64,000 bases of DNA. Origin: Halorussus salinus (GTDB lineage Archaea; Halobacteriota; Halobacteria; Halobacteriales; Haladaptataceae). Positions 8,962-17,077 of this stretch are shown here, piece after piece. Every line of letters starts with the position of its first letter. Position 1 is the first letter of the stretch. Below the pieces are notes generated by a model that worked only from the letters and a program-made list of their open reading frames with translations, was not told where the DNA came from and ran no database searches. The translations under genes and the position numbers were made by a program. Location of the stretch: positions 722,927-786,926 of the forward strand of contig NZ_ML974127.1 of assembly GCF_004765815.2 (NCBI RefSeq), in the 5' to 3' direction.

Positions 8962-9077
8962 CACCGACACCCGCACGAGCGAAGCGAGCGGCGGAACGAC
9001 TGCCGTGTTTTTGGTCGAGCTTTTGCAAGGGAGGGAATTCGCCGCAGGCGAATTGCCGACCGCTGGAAAAGGTCGTC
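8962..9077 (-). repeat. Dispersed stem-loop element, copy D (inverted)
   Basis: Read on the minus strand this holds CGACCTTTTCC, an inner palindrome AATTCGCC/GGCGAATT, then TTGCAAAAGCTCGACCAAA followed by AACACGGC and CCGCTCGCTTCGCTCG. This is the same order of parts as copies A and B. It ends two bases from the geranylgeranyl reductase stop codon, so reading with that gene it lies immediately downstream, just as copy A lies immediately downstream of PAC2. That placement favours a role at transcript 3' ends. Confidence 0.55.
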
Positions 9078-9078
9078 T

Positions 9079-10449
9079 TTAGTATTTCGGGTCCGCGCCG
9101 GTCGTCTCGTAGATGTCCTCCATCAGCGAGTCGCGCTTCTGTTGCCACGTTTCCAGACCCTGCGGGCGACTCGGGTACTTCTCGTAGTGGTCGATGAGGT
9201 CGTCGGCGAGGTTCTTCGTCTCGTAGAGGTCGTAGACGAGGTCCCAGTGGCCGAACGACTTGATGGCCATCTGAATCTTGAGCCACCAGCCGATGTTGGC
9301 CGACCCCGAGTAGAGGGCTTCCGCGAGTTTCGTGGCGGGGAGCGCGCCCAGCAGGCCCATCAGGTCGTCTACGTCCACCGCGGTCGAGAAGATGTTGTAC
9401 ACGTCGAGTCCGGCGTAGCGCGCGCCGAAGTGGTCCATCACGTGTTGGTTGTACTCCCAGAGGTTCGCCTCGCTCACGTCGCCCTCCTCGATGGCGTCCA
9501 TCGCGGCCTCGGCGGCGTACTTGCCCGCGTAGGCCGCGCCAGCGATGCCGCCGCCCGTGGTCGGGTTGACGTGGCCCGCCGCGTCGCCGACCGCCATGAA
9601 GCCCGGCGCAGTCGCCGAGTCGTAGGGGCGGCGCGTCGGGAGCGCCGCGCCGAGTTTGTCCTCCACCGTCGCGTTCTGGAACTCCGGCCGGTTCTGGAGG
9701 TCCTTGCGCAGGTCGTCCACGAGGTGCATCGGCTCCTCGGTCATCTGGAAGCCCAGTCCCGCGTTGATTTCGGTGTCGGTCCGCGGGAAGTACCAGAGGT
9801 AGCCCGCCGCGCGCTCGGTCGGCTTGAACACCAAGGCGTCGTCCCACGGCACCGGCTCCTCGACCTCCACGATTTCGCGGTACGCCGAACAGAACTGCGA
9901 GTAGGTGACGTTCGTGTCGAACGTCGGGTCTTCGAGGTCGGCCTTGTCCTGCAGAATCGACAGCGACCCCGCGGCGTCGATGACGATGTCGGCGTCGTAC
10001 CGCTGGATGTCGCCCTTCTTCTTGCCGCGGACGCCGGTGACACGACCGTCCTCGCGCTGAGTTACGTCCTTGACCACGGTGTCGTAGTGGAACTCGACGC
10101 CCGCGCGCTCTGCTCCCTCGATGATGCGGCGGCCGTACTCCCAGCGGTCGATGACCGCCAACTCGCCGGGCACCGGGATTTCGAGGACCGTGTTCTCTTG
10201 GGGAATCTCGAACCGGCCGTGGTCTACGTCCGTATTCGTAAAGGATGGCTCCAACTGGGACTTCGGGATGGCCTCGGGGAAGGCGTCTGCACCCTTCAGG
10301 GCGTCGCCGCAGGCGATGTGACCAGCTTCCTCCTCGTCCTTGCGCTCGACGATGACGACATCGTAGCCTTCGCGTGCCGCGGTCGCGGCGGCGTAGCAAC
10401 CCGCCGTCCCCGCTCCGACGACGACGATGTCGCACTCGTGGGTAGTCAT
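9079..10449 (-). CDS. Geranylgeranyl reductase family flavoprotein
   Basis: A 456-residue FAD enzyme of the geranylgeranyl reductase family, which saturates the isoprenoid chains of archaeal membrane lipids. The N-terminus MTTHECDIVVVGAGTAGCYA has the GxGxxG dinucleotide fold. The family segments are ACGDALKGAD (about residue 48), YLWYFPR (about 220) and the second FAD motif GDAAGHVNPTTGGGI (about 290). The C-terminal third is helical. A 2Fe-2S ferredoxin gene begins 141 bases away on the opposite strand, a plausible electron donor. Which lipid double bonds it reduces cannot be read from sequence. Confidence 0.9.
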   Translation of the reverse strand: MTTHECDIVVVGAGTAGCYAAATAAREGYDVVIVERKDEEEAGHIACGDALKGADAFPEAIPKSQLEPSFTNTDVDHGRFEIPQENTVLEIPVPGELAVIDRWEYGRRIIEGAERAGVEFHYDTVVKDVTQREDGRVTGVRGKKKGDIQRYDADIVIDAAGSLSILQDKADLEDPTFDTNVTYSQFCSAYREIVEVEEPVPWDDALVFKPTERAAGYLWYFPRTDTEINAGLGFQMTEEPMHLVDDLRKDLQNRPEFQNATVEDKLGAALPTRRPYDSATAPGFMAVGDAAGHVNPTTGGGIAGAAYAGKYAAEAAMDAIEEGDVSEANLWEYNQHVMDHFGARYAGLDVYNIFSTAVDVDDLMGLLGALPATKLAEALYSGSANIGWWLKIQMAIKSFGHWDLVYDLYETKNLADDLIDHYEKYPSRPQGLETWQQKRDSLMEDIYETTGADPKY

Positions 10450-10590
10450 GCCTTCGGCTACGTGACGGAGGGGGCAAAACTCTTTATGAGCGAATCGACG
10501 TTCTGTCGCTTCGACGCCGACACTCCCGGTAATCTACGGGGCGCGACCCGGCGATAAAGAGTAAAGTAACGGAGTTTCGTACCACGAAGT

Positions 10591-10926
10591 ATGACCGAGT
10601 ACACCGTCGAGTTCGTCGGCACGGGCGAGAGTATCGAAGTCTCGGACAAAGAGACCATCCTCAGCAAGTGCATCGAGGAGGGTATCGCCCAAGAGTACTC
10701 CTGTCGCGTGGGGATGTGTCTGGCCTGCTCGGCGGAAATTCTGGAGGGCGACGTGACCCAGCCCGCGGCCCGCGGCCTCACCGACGAGGAGGCCGAGGAC
10801 TACGCGCTGACGTGCATGGCGCGCCCCGACAGCGACCTGAAGTTGGACCGCGGGAAGTACCCGCCGAGCATCGAGGCCGACGCGGAGGCGCTGGAGAGCG
10901 AACCTGCCGCGGCCGACGACGACTGA
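10591..10926 (+). CDS. 2Fe-2S ferredoxin
   Basis: A 111-residue plant-type [2Fe-2S] ferredoxin. The cluster loop SCRVGMCLACSA (about residues 37-48) gives CxxxxCxxC, and the fourth ligand lies in LTCMARP about 30 residues later. It lacks the large acidic N-terminal insertion of the main haloarchaeal ferredoxin, so it is a smaller paralogue. The last 25 residues are acidic and disordered. It is divergent from the geranylgeranyl reductase gene, which suggests electron delivery to it; this is inference. Confidence 0.92.
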   Translation: MTEYTVEFVGTGESIEVSDKETILSKCIEEGIAQEYSCRVGMCLACSAEILEGDVTQPAARGLTDEEAEDYALTCMARPDSDLKLDRGKYPPSIEADAEALESEPAAADDD

Positions 10927-10963
10927 TTATCGGTCCGTACGAGTCAAAGAAGTAGGAGACGGG

Positions 10964-11128
10964 CTATTTTCCGATAATCGTAGAGAGAAGGTCACGGAAG
11001 CTCTGGGAGTCGGTCATCTCGGAGATGTCTTCTTCGGTGACCGTGTACAGTTCACGCTTCTCTTGCTCGCTGTATTCGACAGTTGTGCATCCGTCAGCGT
11101 CGTCGGAGCCGGATTCGAGTTTGGGCAT
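10964..11128 (-). CDS. Small hypothetical protein, second gene of a tiny pair
   Basis: A 54-residue acidic ORF starting MPKLESGSDDADGCTTVEYS and ending FRDLLSTIIGK. It follows another 50-codon ORF on the same strand with a 12-base gap, so the two could be cotranscribed. Codons are richer in A/T at third positions than in neighbouring genes. One cysteine, no membrane segment and no known motif are seen. I do not recognise it. It could be a small regulator or an accessory-element product. Confidence 0.5.
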   Translation of the reverse strand: MPKLESGSDDADGCTTVEYSEQEKRELYTVTEEDISEMTDSQSFRDLLSTIIGK

Positions 11129-11140
11129 AGATTGGTCACC

Positions 11141-11293
11141 TCAGCTTACTACGTCACCAACGGCACCGGCGTATTTCATAGTAAGCCTTCGTGCTGGTTC
11201 TTCATCAAGTTTTGTCTCACTTATATTTTCGGGACTGTCAATACTTAAGACACCGATTAGTCGCCTCGAAGAATCCAACGCTTCATATTTCAT
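11141..11293 (-). CDS. Small hypothetical protein, first gene of a tiny pair
   Basis: A 50-codon ORF from the ATG complementary to 11291-11293 (MKYEALDSSRR) to a TGA at 11141, ending YAGAVGDVVS. An in-frame stop lies just before the ATG, so this start is the only reasonable one. The sequence is distinctly AT-richer than the surroundings (for example AATATAAGT), suggesting recent acquisition. It may be translated with the 54-codon ORF that follows. Function not recognised. Confidence 0.4.
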   Translation of the reverse strand: MKYEALDSSRRLIGVLSIDSPENISETKLDEEPARRLTMKYAGAVGDVVS

Positions 11294-11379
11294 GTCTCAA
11301 ACAGTACGTTGGTAAAATAGTACCGAAATTCCATACGTGTGACGATACGAGAACGTCCAAGTCCCCCAACTGCCCCCGG

Positions 11380-12192
11380 CTACGCCCGATTCTTCTCGAA
11401 CCAGTCGGCGGCGTAGTCCACCGCGGCCCGCTGAGAGACGAGTTTCGCGTCCGCGGGGCCGACCGCGCCTTCCGTCACCGCTTCGGGGTGGGCCTCCTCG
11501 AAGTCCGACCCTGCCTCCGCGAAGTCGTCGGCGTCGTACGAGAGGTGTTCGAGCGTGATTCGCTCCGGCTCGCCGTCGTCGCCGACGACGGTCGTCTCGT
11601 GGGTCGAGATTTCTTGGTCGCGGTCCGCGCGATGCTCCGCGAGGTGGAACGAGGTGTTGGTGTCGAATTGGGTCCCGAGCATCAGAATCGCCCCGTCGCG
11701 GTCGTAGACTTCCGCGAGCGGCGACTTCTCGCCCAGTCCGTTCCGGTAGGCGTGGTCGGCGACGACCTCCTCGGCGTCGGCACCCCACGCCGCGAAGGAG
11801 TAGGTCGGGTGGCGACTCCGGTGGACCTCGGGGTAGGACCGAAAACACTCCGGAATCGCGCCAACGTTCCACGTCGGCGTCACGTCGGGGCGGTAGGGCG
11901 GGCGCTCGGTTCGAATGGTCTCCTCCCAGTCGTCGGGGACTGCCGGGTTCTGCCAGCCCTCCGGGTCGCTGTACTGGGTCGAGTGGGTCGGCATCACGAG
12001 CGTCCCTCCGGGCGTGACCGCCTCCATCAGCGCGTCCACGACCGCGGGTTCGCCGCCCGTGACCCAGCCGAGCGAGGAGAGCGACGAGTGGACCAGCAGG
12101 GTGTCGCCCGCCTCGACGCCGAGGTCGGCGAGGTCGCTGGCGATTCTATCGGGCGTTACGGGTTCGTCGGTGCGTTCGATGCGTTCGTCCAT
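11380..12192 (-). CDS. AAC(3)-type N-acetyltransferase family protein
   Basis: A 270-residue protein of the aminoglycoside 3-N-acetyltransferase (antibiotic_NAT/YokD) family. The start MDERIERTDEPVTP at 12192 is chosen over upstream codons. Family motifs are LLVHSSLSSLGWV (about residue 35), GGTLVMPTHSTQYSDP (about 65) and the histidine segment SRHPTYSFAAWG (about 125), followed by GTQFDTNTSFHLAEHR. Archaeal members probably acetylate a physiological amine rather than antibiotics; the substrate is unknown. Confidence 0.88.
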   Translation of the reverse strand: MDERIERTDEPVTPDRIASDLADLGVEAGDTLLVHSSLSSLGWVTGGEPAVVDALMEAVTPGGTLVMPTHSTQYSDPEGWQNPAVPDDWEETIRTERPPYRPDVTPTWNVGAIPECFRSYPEVHRSRHPTYSFAAWGADAEEVVADHAYRNGLGEKSPLAEVYDRDGAILMLGTQFDTNTSFHLAEHRADRDQEISTHETTVVGDDGEPERITLEHLSYDADDFAEAGSDFEEAHPEAVTEGAVGPADAKLVSQRAAVDYAADWFEKNRA

Positions 12193-12297
12193 GTTTGAGA
12201 GGCAAGGGGTCGCTTCGCAGTCGTTCACTCCGAGCAACCGGTCCCGCCGGTAAAACCTTTGTCGGGGTGTGAGCCGTGGTTTCACGACTCTCGGAGC

Positions 12298-12385
12298 GGA
12301 CCGGCGGACAGACGGACCGGCAGACCGGCGAACCAGCGGACAGACGGACCGACAGACCGGAGGACCGACAGACCGGCGGACCGGC
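12298..12385. repeat. 8-bp tandem repeat, 11 units
   Basis: Exactly eleven consecutive 8-base units close to GGACCGGC (variants GGACAGAC, AGACCGGC, GGACCGAC and similar) fill the gap between the acetyltransferase start and the flavin reductase stop. The period is not a multiple of three and no gene uses it. It looks like a slippage-type microsatellite and might vary in length between strains. Confidence 0.85.
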
Positions 12386-12394
12386 GGAGGCGCT

Positions 12395-12988
12395 TCAGGG
12401 CGGACGTTCCATCGAGAATCGCTCGTCGGTCGTCGCGTAGAGACTGCCCGAGAGTCGGCCCACGGCGTCCAACTTCTCCACGTCCAACTTCGCGTCGGTC
12501 GTCACGTCGTCGTCCAGATGGACCCACTCGACCTCGCCGAGGACCATCGTGGAGTCGCCCACGTCAACCATGTCGTAGCGCGAACACTCGAAGGCGACCG
12601 GGGATTCGGCGACGCGCGGCGGCGCGACGAGGTGCGAGTCGGCGCGGGTCACGTCGGCGTGGTCGAACTCGCTCTCGCCCGCGGGCAGGGTCGCGCTGGT
12701 CTCGTTCATCGCTTCGGCGACCGACTCGGTGACGACGTTGACGACGAACTCGCCGGTCTCGCGGATGTTTCGGGGCGTGTCTTTCAGGCCGCCGGGCGCG
12801 CCGTCGTCGTCCACCGGCGCGAACATCACGACCGGCGGGTCCACCGCGACCACGTTGAAGAAACTGTAGGGCGCGAGGTTGTCCACTCCCTCGGGGCCGG
12901 TCGTGCTGACCCACGCGATTGGCCGGGGCACGACCGCGCCCGCGAGGGTCCGGTACAGCGAGGACTCCTCGTCGGGGTCGATTTCCAT
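12395..12988 (-). CDS. Flavin reductase family protein (FMN-binding split barrel)
   Basis: A 197-residue flavoprotein. The start MEIDPDEESSLYRTL at 12988 begins the domain; a longer frame upstream is basic and unlikely. PRPIAWVSTTGPEG (about residue 22), NLAPYSFFN and PPVVMFAP form the FMN-binding split-barrel signature, and DTPRNIRETGEFVVN is the typical following segment. Members bind FMN and reduce flavin with NAD(P)H or act as flavoredoxins. It stands alone after the 8-bp repeat and has no obvious monooxygenase partner next to it. Confidence 0.9.
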   Translation of the reverse strand: MEIDPDEESSLYRTLAGAVVPRPIAWVSTTGPEGVDNLAPYSFFNVVAVDPPVVMFAPVDDDGAPGGLKDTPRNIRETGEFVVNVVTESVAEAMNETSATLPAGESEFDHADVTRADSHLVAPPRVAESPVAFECSRYDMVDVGDSTMVLGEVEWVHLDDDVTTDAKLDVEKLDAVGRLSGSLYATTDERFSMERPP

Positions 12989-13155
12989 ACCGAGAGATGG
13001 GAGTTCGGCGTGGAATGGTTTGCGCTTCCGGCGAGCGACGGGTCTCCTCGGAGTGCGCTCGGCGGCGCGACTCACCGACGAACGCTCCGAGACTCAAGCC
13101 ACGGGCGAACGCCCTGTTATCAAACCCACTAGCACGCTCGGCCACGCAGACCGCT

Positions 13156-13300
13156 CGTTTGGGTGGACTGAAAGGGGCCGCCCGGTCGCGGGTCGGAGAC
13201 CCGTGGTCGCCTCTGTGGGCCACTATCCACGACGAGTCGAGCGAAGCGAAGACGAGTCGGGGATATCCCGCAGAGCGACCGCGACCGGGCGGGGGCTTTC
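13156..13300 (+). ncRNA. Structured RNA-like element, copy 1
   Basis: A 145-base element in a 378-base gene-free gap. It begins CGTTTGGGTGGACTGAAAG and ends GGGGGCTTTC. GAAAG (13170-13174) pairs with CTTTC (13296-13300). A perfect 14-bp helix joins 13178-13191 to 13279-13292, and CTCTGTGGG (13211-13219) pairs with CCCGCAGAG (13267-13275). Copy 2 at 17955 has the same layout with compensatory base changes in the helices, which supports selection on RNA structure. Strand is inferred from motif order. No known RNA class is recognised. Confidence 0.65.
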
Positions 13301-13366
13301 GAAATCGTCGTCGCCCACTCTCGCCAGTCGTTCCGACGGGACTTTCGACGTTCCAACTCGAACGTC

Positions 13367-14617
13367 TCAATCCATCGCCGCGACCGCGCAGTTGTTCGGC
13401 TCGAGTTCCACCTCGAAGGCCGTCTCGTCGTCCAGCGATTCGCGGCCGAGATTCGCCGGGATGATCTCGCCGTAGTTGGCAGGCCGAGGAGGGAGCGACT
13501 CCAGAACCCGGTCCACGAACACCCCTTTCTCGTCGGGAATTCGGAGTCGGTCGGCCACCGCGTCGAGTCGCGCGGCGAAGGTGTCGTTCTCGCCGGGGTT
13601 CGGCACGGCATCGGGCGTCCGGTGGCCGGGCGCGACCAGCGTCTCATCGGGGAGCGCGAGGAGGTCTTCGGTCAGCGTGTCGTACAGCGTCCCGGCGAGG
13701 TCGCGCGCGCCCTCGTCGCCGCGTTCGAGGTCCGGGCGGCCGAAGCTGTCGGTGAAGAGCGCGTCGCCCGAGAAGAGAATACTATCGCTTGGAGAGTCGC
13801 CACCAAGTCGGAGCGCGGTCAACTCGGTCGTGTGCCCCGGCGCGTGGAGCGCGGTCAGGGTCGCGTCGCCGACGCGAATCTCGTCGCCGTCTTCGACGAG
13901 CCTCGCGTCGAGGGCGTCCGCGAGGCCGCGCTCCCGTGCGCCCGCGGGCAGGACTGCTTGCGCGCCCTCCTCGTCGGCGAGTCGGCGGACGCCCGACACG
14001 TGGTCGGCGTGGACGTGCGTGTCGATGGCGTAGCGGAGTTCGGCACCGAACTCCTCGGCGTCGGCGACGTACCGGTCGGCGAACGCACGCAGAGGGTCGA
14101 TGACCGCGGCCTCGTGGCCGGAGACGACCAGATAGGCCAGACAGCCGCTTGCGGGCCGGTCGTACTGGAGGACGGTCGCGTCGGTCTCCTCGGAAGGGAG
14201 TTCGCGCGCCACGTACACCCGCGCCCAGCCCTCCATGCCGGAGTCGAGGTTTCGCGCGTCGACGCCCTCCTCGCGGAGGAGTTCGGCGACCGTCGCGCTG
14301 ACCTCCCCGCGGGGACAGACCGCCACGACCGGCTCGCGGAGGTCGAGGTCCGCGACGAACTCGCCGACCTCGCCGCGGGCCTTCGCCGCCGCGAACTCGG
14401 CGTACGTGACTTGGGTCGCCTCGACGTTCTCGCCGGTGATGCGCCACGCCTCGACCTCGTCGCGGTTGCGCACGTCGAGGAGGTGGACCGCCTCGCCGCG
14501 CCGGATTCGGTCGTGTAACTCGTCGGGCGACAGCGACGGGGCATCCACGTCCTCGGCAGATTGGTCGGTGGCGTCGGTGGATTGCTCGTCGTCGGTCGAA
14601 CGGTTCTCTTCGGTCAT
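13367..14617 (-). CDS. Rhodanese-metallo-beta-lactamase fusion (persulfide dioxygenase-like)
   Basis: A 416-residue two-domain protein. After a 25-residue polar lead, residues 28-125 form a rhodanese domain (LLDVRNRDEVEAW) with the active-site loop VCPRGEVS containing the cysteine. Residues 140-370 are a metallo-beta-lactamase fold with the metal motif THVHADHVSG, GHTTELTA and FSGDALFTDSFGRPDL, as in ETHE1-type persulfide dioxygenases. In that family the order is usually MBL first, so the N-terminal rhodanese is notable. A role in persulfide or sulfide detoxification is inferred. The start MTEENRSTD at 14617 excludes a long upstream extension. Confidence 0.88.
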   Translation of the reverse strand: MTEENRSTDDEQSTDATDQSAEDVDAPSLSPDELHDRIRRGEAVHLLDVRNRDEVEAWRITGENVEATQVTYAEFAAAKARGEVGEFVADLDLREPVVAVCPRGEVSATVAELLREEGVDARNLDSGMEGWARVYVARELPSEETDATVLQYDRPASGCLAYLVVSGHEAAVIDPLRAFADRYVADAEEFGAELRYAIDTHVHADHVSGVRRLADEEGAQAVLPAGARERGLADALDARLVEDGDEIRVGDATLTALHAPGHTTELTALRLGGDSPSDSILFSGDALFTDSFGRPDLERGDEGARDLAGTLYDTLTEDLLALPDETLVAPGHRTPDAVPNPGENDTFAARLDAVADRLRIPDEKGVFVDRVLESLPPRPANYGEIIPANLGRESLDDETAFEVELEPNNCAVAAMD

Positions 14618-15111
14618 GGGAGATGCTACGACCTGCGGAGAAAAAACGATGCGTGGCGTTGCCTCCGAAGACCACCCGGCGCGCGGGAACGACGAGCGAA
14701 GCGAGTGAGTGGCTCGCGCGAGGGACGAGCGAGCGACGCGAGCAAGGAGGTTGGGGAGGACGAGGTGCCGTGCGGGCGGGGCGGGAAACTCCCCGTTCGC
14801 GCCGATAGTGCGGTTCGCGGCCGCGGTGCGGTCCACGGCCCGGTGCCATGCGGCGGACTCCTCGTTGTCGGCTCCAGTGCGGTCTGCCGTCGCAGTCTCG
14901 GCGATGTCGGCACTTGCGTCTTCACAACCCGGAGAGTCACCTCCCCAACGCCACCGCTCGCCAGCGACCGCAGTATCTCCTCGGCGACACAAAAATGAAA
15001 ATAGCCCCAAAACCATCTACACATTGCTCAAAGAAATACGAAGACGCTCGAATCTCGGCCCCGACCGAGTCCCCACGAACCTTCAAGCGCGCCGACGCCG
15101 AACACGGAGGC
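14618..15111. other. Gene-free stretch upstream of the ferritin-like gene
   Basis: 494 bases without a convincing gene. The left part (about 14680-14780) is GC-rich, with GAGCGAAGCGAG-type palindromes and GGTTGGGGAGGACGAGGTGC. It resembles the left flank of RNA element copy 2 (GCGCGAGGGACGA shared), so it may be a decayed partial copy of a composite repeat. The right part (14985-15060) is AT-rich and probably holds promoters for the neighbouring genes. Confidence 0.5.
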
Positions 15112-15771
15112 ATGGACGCCGACGCATTCCCGGACGCGGTTCGAGACGCCAAAGCAACCGAACTCGACCGCCTCGGCTCCCAGCAGGCGCTCGTCGCGCT
15201 CACGGACGCCGACCTCGGCGTCGAACAGGTCCTCCGGGCCGCCGCCCAGAGCGAACACACCGCCAGCGAGACGTTCACGGCGTGGGCCGAGTCCGCCGCG
15301 GAAGCGAGCGAAGCCGCCGACGCCGACGCGACCGACGCCGCCGAGGAGTTCGCCGCGCTGGCCGACGACGAGCGCGACCACTACGACCGCGTGGTGGCGC
15401 AACTCGACGGCGAGTTCACCCCCGCCGACGCGGTGGACCCGATGCACGAGTACCTGCGGGGTCTCGACGCCACCGTCGAGCGCGCGGCGGGACTGGTCGG
15501 CCGGTCGCTCGCCAGCGACCGCACCCAGTTGCAGGTCGTGAACTTCTTCGTCAACGAGGCCGACGAGCGCCGGGCCGACCTCTTTCGGGACCTGCGCTCG
15601 GACACGCAGGCGGGCGTCGAGACCGGTACCGACCTGCTGGCGGCCCACTGTCAGCGCGACGACGACTGGGAGCGCGCCCGCGAAGTCGCCGCGGAGACCG
15701 TCCAAATCGCCTACGACGACTACGCCGAGACGTTACAGGGGATGGGACTGGACCCGAAGCCCATCTGCTGA
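15112..15771 (+). CDS. Ferritin-like/rubrerythrin-related helical protein
   Basis: A 219-residue, highly acidic, fully helical protein beginning MDADAFPDAVRDAKATELDR. Repeated helices carry Glu and His residues (SEHTASETFTAWAE, DDERDHYDRVVAQLDG, NEADERRADLF), which suggests a four-helix ferritin-like fold. It matches a haloarchaeal family often annotated as rubrerythrin-like. A canonical ExxH metal site is not clear, so metal binding is uncertain. Promoter-like AT-rich DNA precedes it and the Sco gene follows 88 bases downstream on the same strand. Confidence 0.65.
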   Translation: MDADAFPDAVRDAKATELDRLGSQQALVALTDADLGVEQVLRAAAQSEHTASETFTAWAESAAEASEAADADATDAAEEFAALADDERDHYDRVVAQLDGEFTPADAVDPMHEYLRGLDATVERAAGLVGRSLASDRTQLQVVNFFVNEADERRADLFRDLRSDTQAGVETGTDLLAAHCQRDDDWERAREVAAETVQIAYDDYAETLQGMGLDPKPIC

Positions 15772-15859
15772 GCGTTCTGCTGGCGTCCGACCACCGGCAC
15801 CGCAATCTTTCGAGAGGCGTACCAGATTACCTTTAGCCCGCCGACGGTAAGGGCCGACC

Positions 15860-16534
15860 ATGAATCGGCGCGACTACCTACGGACTGCGACAGCGGTGGG
15901 AATCGCGGGGGCCGCGGGATGTACGGGGATGCTCGACTCCGACGCGAACCCGAACGTGACGTTGGGCAAACCCGACCGGGACGCCGACATCACGAGCGAG
16001 GACCTGCCGTACCCGGCATGGGGCCAGAAAGTCCCGGCCGTCTCCCTCCCGGCACCGCTGGACGACCGGACCGTAGACCTCCGGAGCGTCGGGAAACCGA
16101 GCCTGCTGACCTTCTTCTACAGCCACTGCCAGACCGTCTGTCCGGTCCTCGTCTCGGCGATGCGGAACGTCCAGACTCACTCGCTGAACGAGGAGTACGC
16201 CGACGACGTTGCCTTCTTCCCGACGACGTTCGACCCGGCGCGCGACGACGCCGAGCGGTTCCGAGCCTACGCCGACAAGATGAACGTCGATACCGACGCC
16301 GGAAACTGGCACTTCCTGCGCCCCGAGTCGAAAGACCGCGCGAAGTCGGTCGTCCAAGAGGAGTTCGGCGTGCGCTTCGACCGCACGGAACCGGACGACA
16401 TGGACAGGTACATGTTCGCCCACAGCGCGCTCACGTTCCTCGTGAACGCCGACGGCTACGTCGAACGCGCCTATCGCTCGAAGTCACCGAATGCCGACAC
16501 GATTATCTCGGACCTCGAAGAAGTCAGAGCATGA
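15860..16534 (+). CDS. SCO1/SenC family copper-binding thioredoxin-like lipoprotein
   Basis: A 224-residue exported lipoprotein. MNRRDYLRTATAVG is a twin-arginine signal and AAGC at about residue 20 is the lipobox. The thioredoxin-like domain holds FYSHCQTVCPV with the CxxxC copper/thiol motif (about residues 90-94), and a histidine lies in MFAHSALTFLVNADG near residue 187. Sco proteins load copper into the CuA site of cytochrome oxidase or reduce its thiols. It overlaps the downstream TlpA-like gene by four bases (ATGA) and heads a three-gene thiol-redox operon. Confidence 0.92.
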   Translation: MNRRDYLRTATAVGIAGAAGCTGMLDSDANPNVTLGKPDRDADITSEDLPYPAWGQKVPAVSLPAPLDDRTVDLRSVGKPSLLTFFYSHCQTVCPVLVSAMRNVQTHSLNEEYADDVAFFPTTFDPARDDAERFRAYADKMNVDTDAGNWHFLRPESKDRAKSVVQEEFGVRFDRTEPDDMDRYMFAHSALTFLVNADGYVERAYRSKSPNADTIISDLEEVRA

Positions 16535-17058
16535 ACCGACGCCGCGCCCTCGTCGCACTCGGCGGTCTCGGCCTGACCGGGACGAGCGCGTGGGTCCTCC
16601 AAAGCGACGTGGGCGAGAGCGACGACGCGCTCCCGATGCGCGTCGAGACGCTGGACGCGCCGGGGTCGTCCGCCGGAGGAGTCCGTGTCCCGCCCGAGAA
16701 CGCCGTCACCGTCCTCGACCTGTTCGCCACGTGGTGTGCGCCATGCGAGAAGCAGATGGACGCGCTCACCGCGGTCCGCGAGAGCTACGGCGACGAGGTG
16801 GCGATGCTCTCGGTCACGAACGAACGCCTCGGCGGGTCGCTAACGAAGGGGGACCTCCGCGAGTGGTGGCGCGACCACGACGGCGCGTGGACGCTCGGTC
16901 TCGACCCGGCCAGCGACCTGATGACCGCGCTCGGCGCGGGGTCCATTCCCCACCTCGCAATCTTCGACGCCTCGGGGGAGGTCCGCTGGCAGGAGGGCGG
17001 TCTCACCGACGAGGAGACCCTCCGAACCGAAATCGACCGCGCGCTCCGAGAGGCGTGA
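16531..17058 (+). CDS. TlpA-like membrane-anchored thioredoxin
   Basis: A 175-residue exported thiol-disulfide oxidoreductase. The N-terminus MNRRRALVALGGLGLTG is a Tat-type signal without a lipobox, so it may be cleaved or remain as an anchor. The thioredoxin domain contains LFATWCAPCEKQMDAL with WCxPC (about residue 75) and the cis-proline loop SIPHLAIFDASG (about 140). It overlaps the Sco gene and is followed after 19 bases by ccdA, which would pass it electrons. Likely role: reduction of apocytochrome or Sco thiols outside the cell. Confidence 0.92.
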   Translation: MNRRRALVALGGLGLTGTSAWVLQSDVGESDDALPMRVETLDAPGSSAGGVRVPPENAVTVLDLFATWCAPCEKQMDALTAVRESYGDEVAMLSVTNERLGGSLTKGDLREWWRDHDGAWTLGLDPASDLMTALGAGSIPHLAIFDASGEVRWQEGGLTDEETLRTEIDRALREA

Positions 17059-17077
17059 CCGGCCCGGTGATTCAGGT

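Noticed and set aside
8824-10557. 577-codon open frame opposite geranylgeranyl reductase
   Set aside because: A basic, Val/Arg-rich shadow of a clear FAD enzyme on the other strand.
11380-12192. Antibiotic resistance function for the AAC(3)-like gene
   Set aside because: Archaeal members are widespread and archaea are naturally insensitive to most aminoglycosides; a metabolic amine substrate is more likely.
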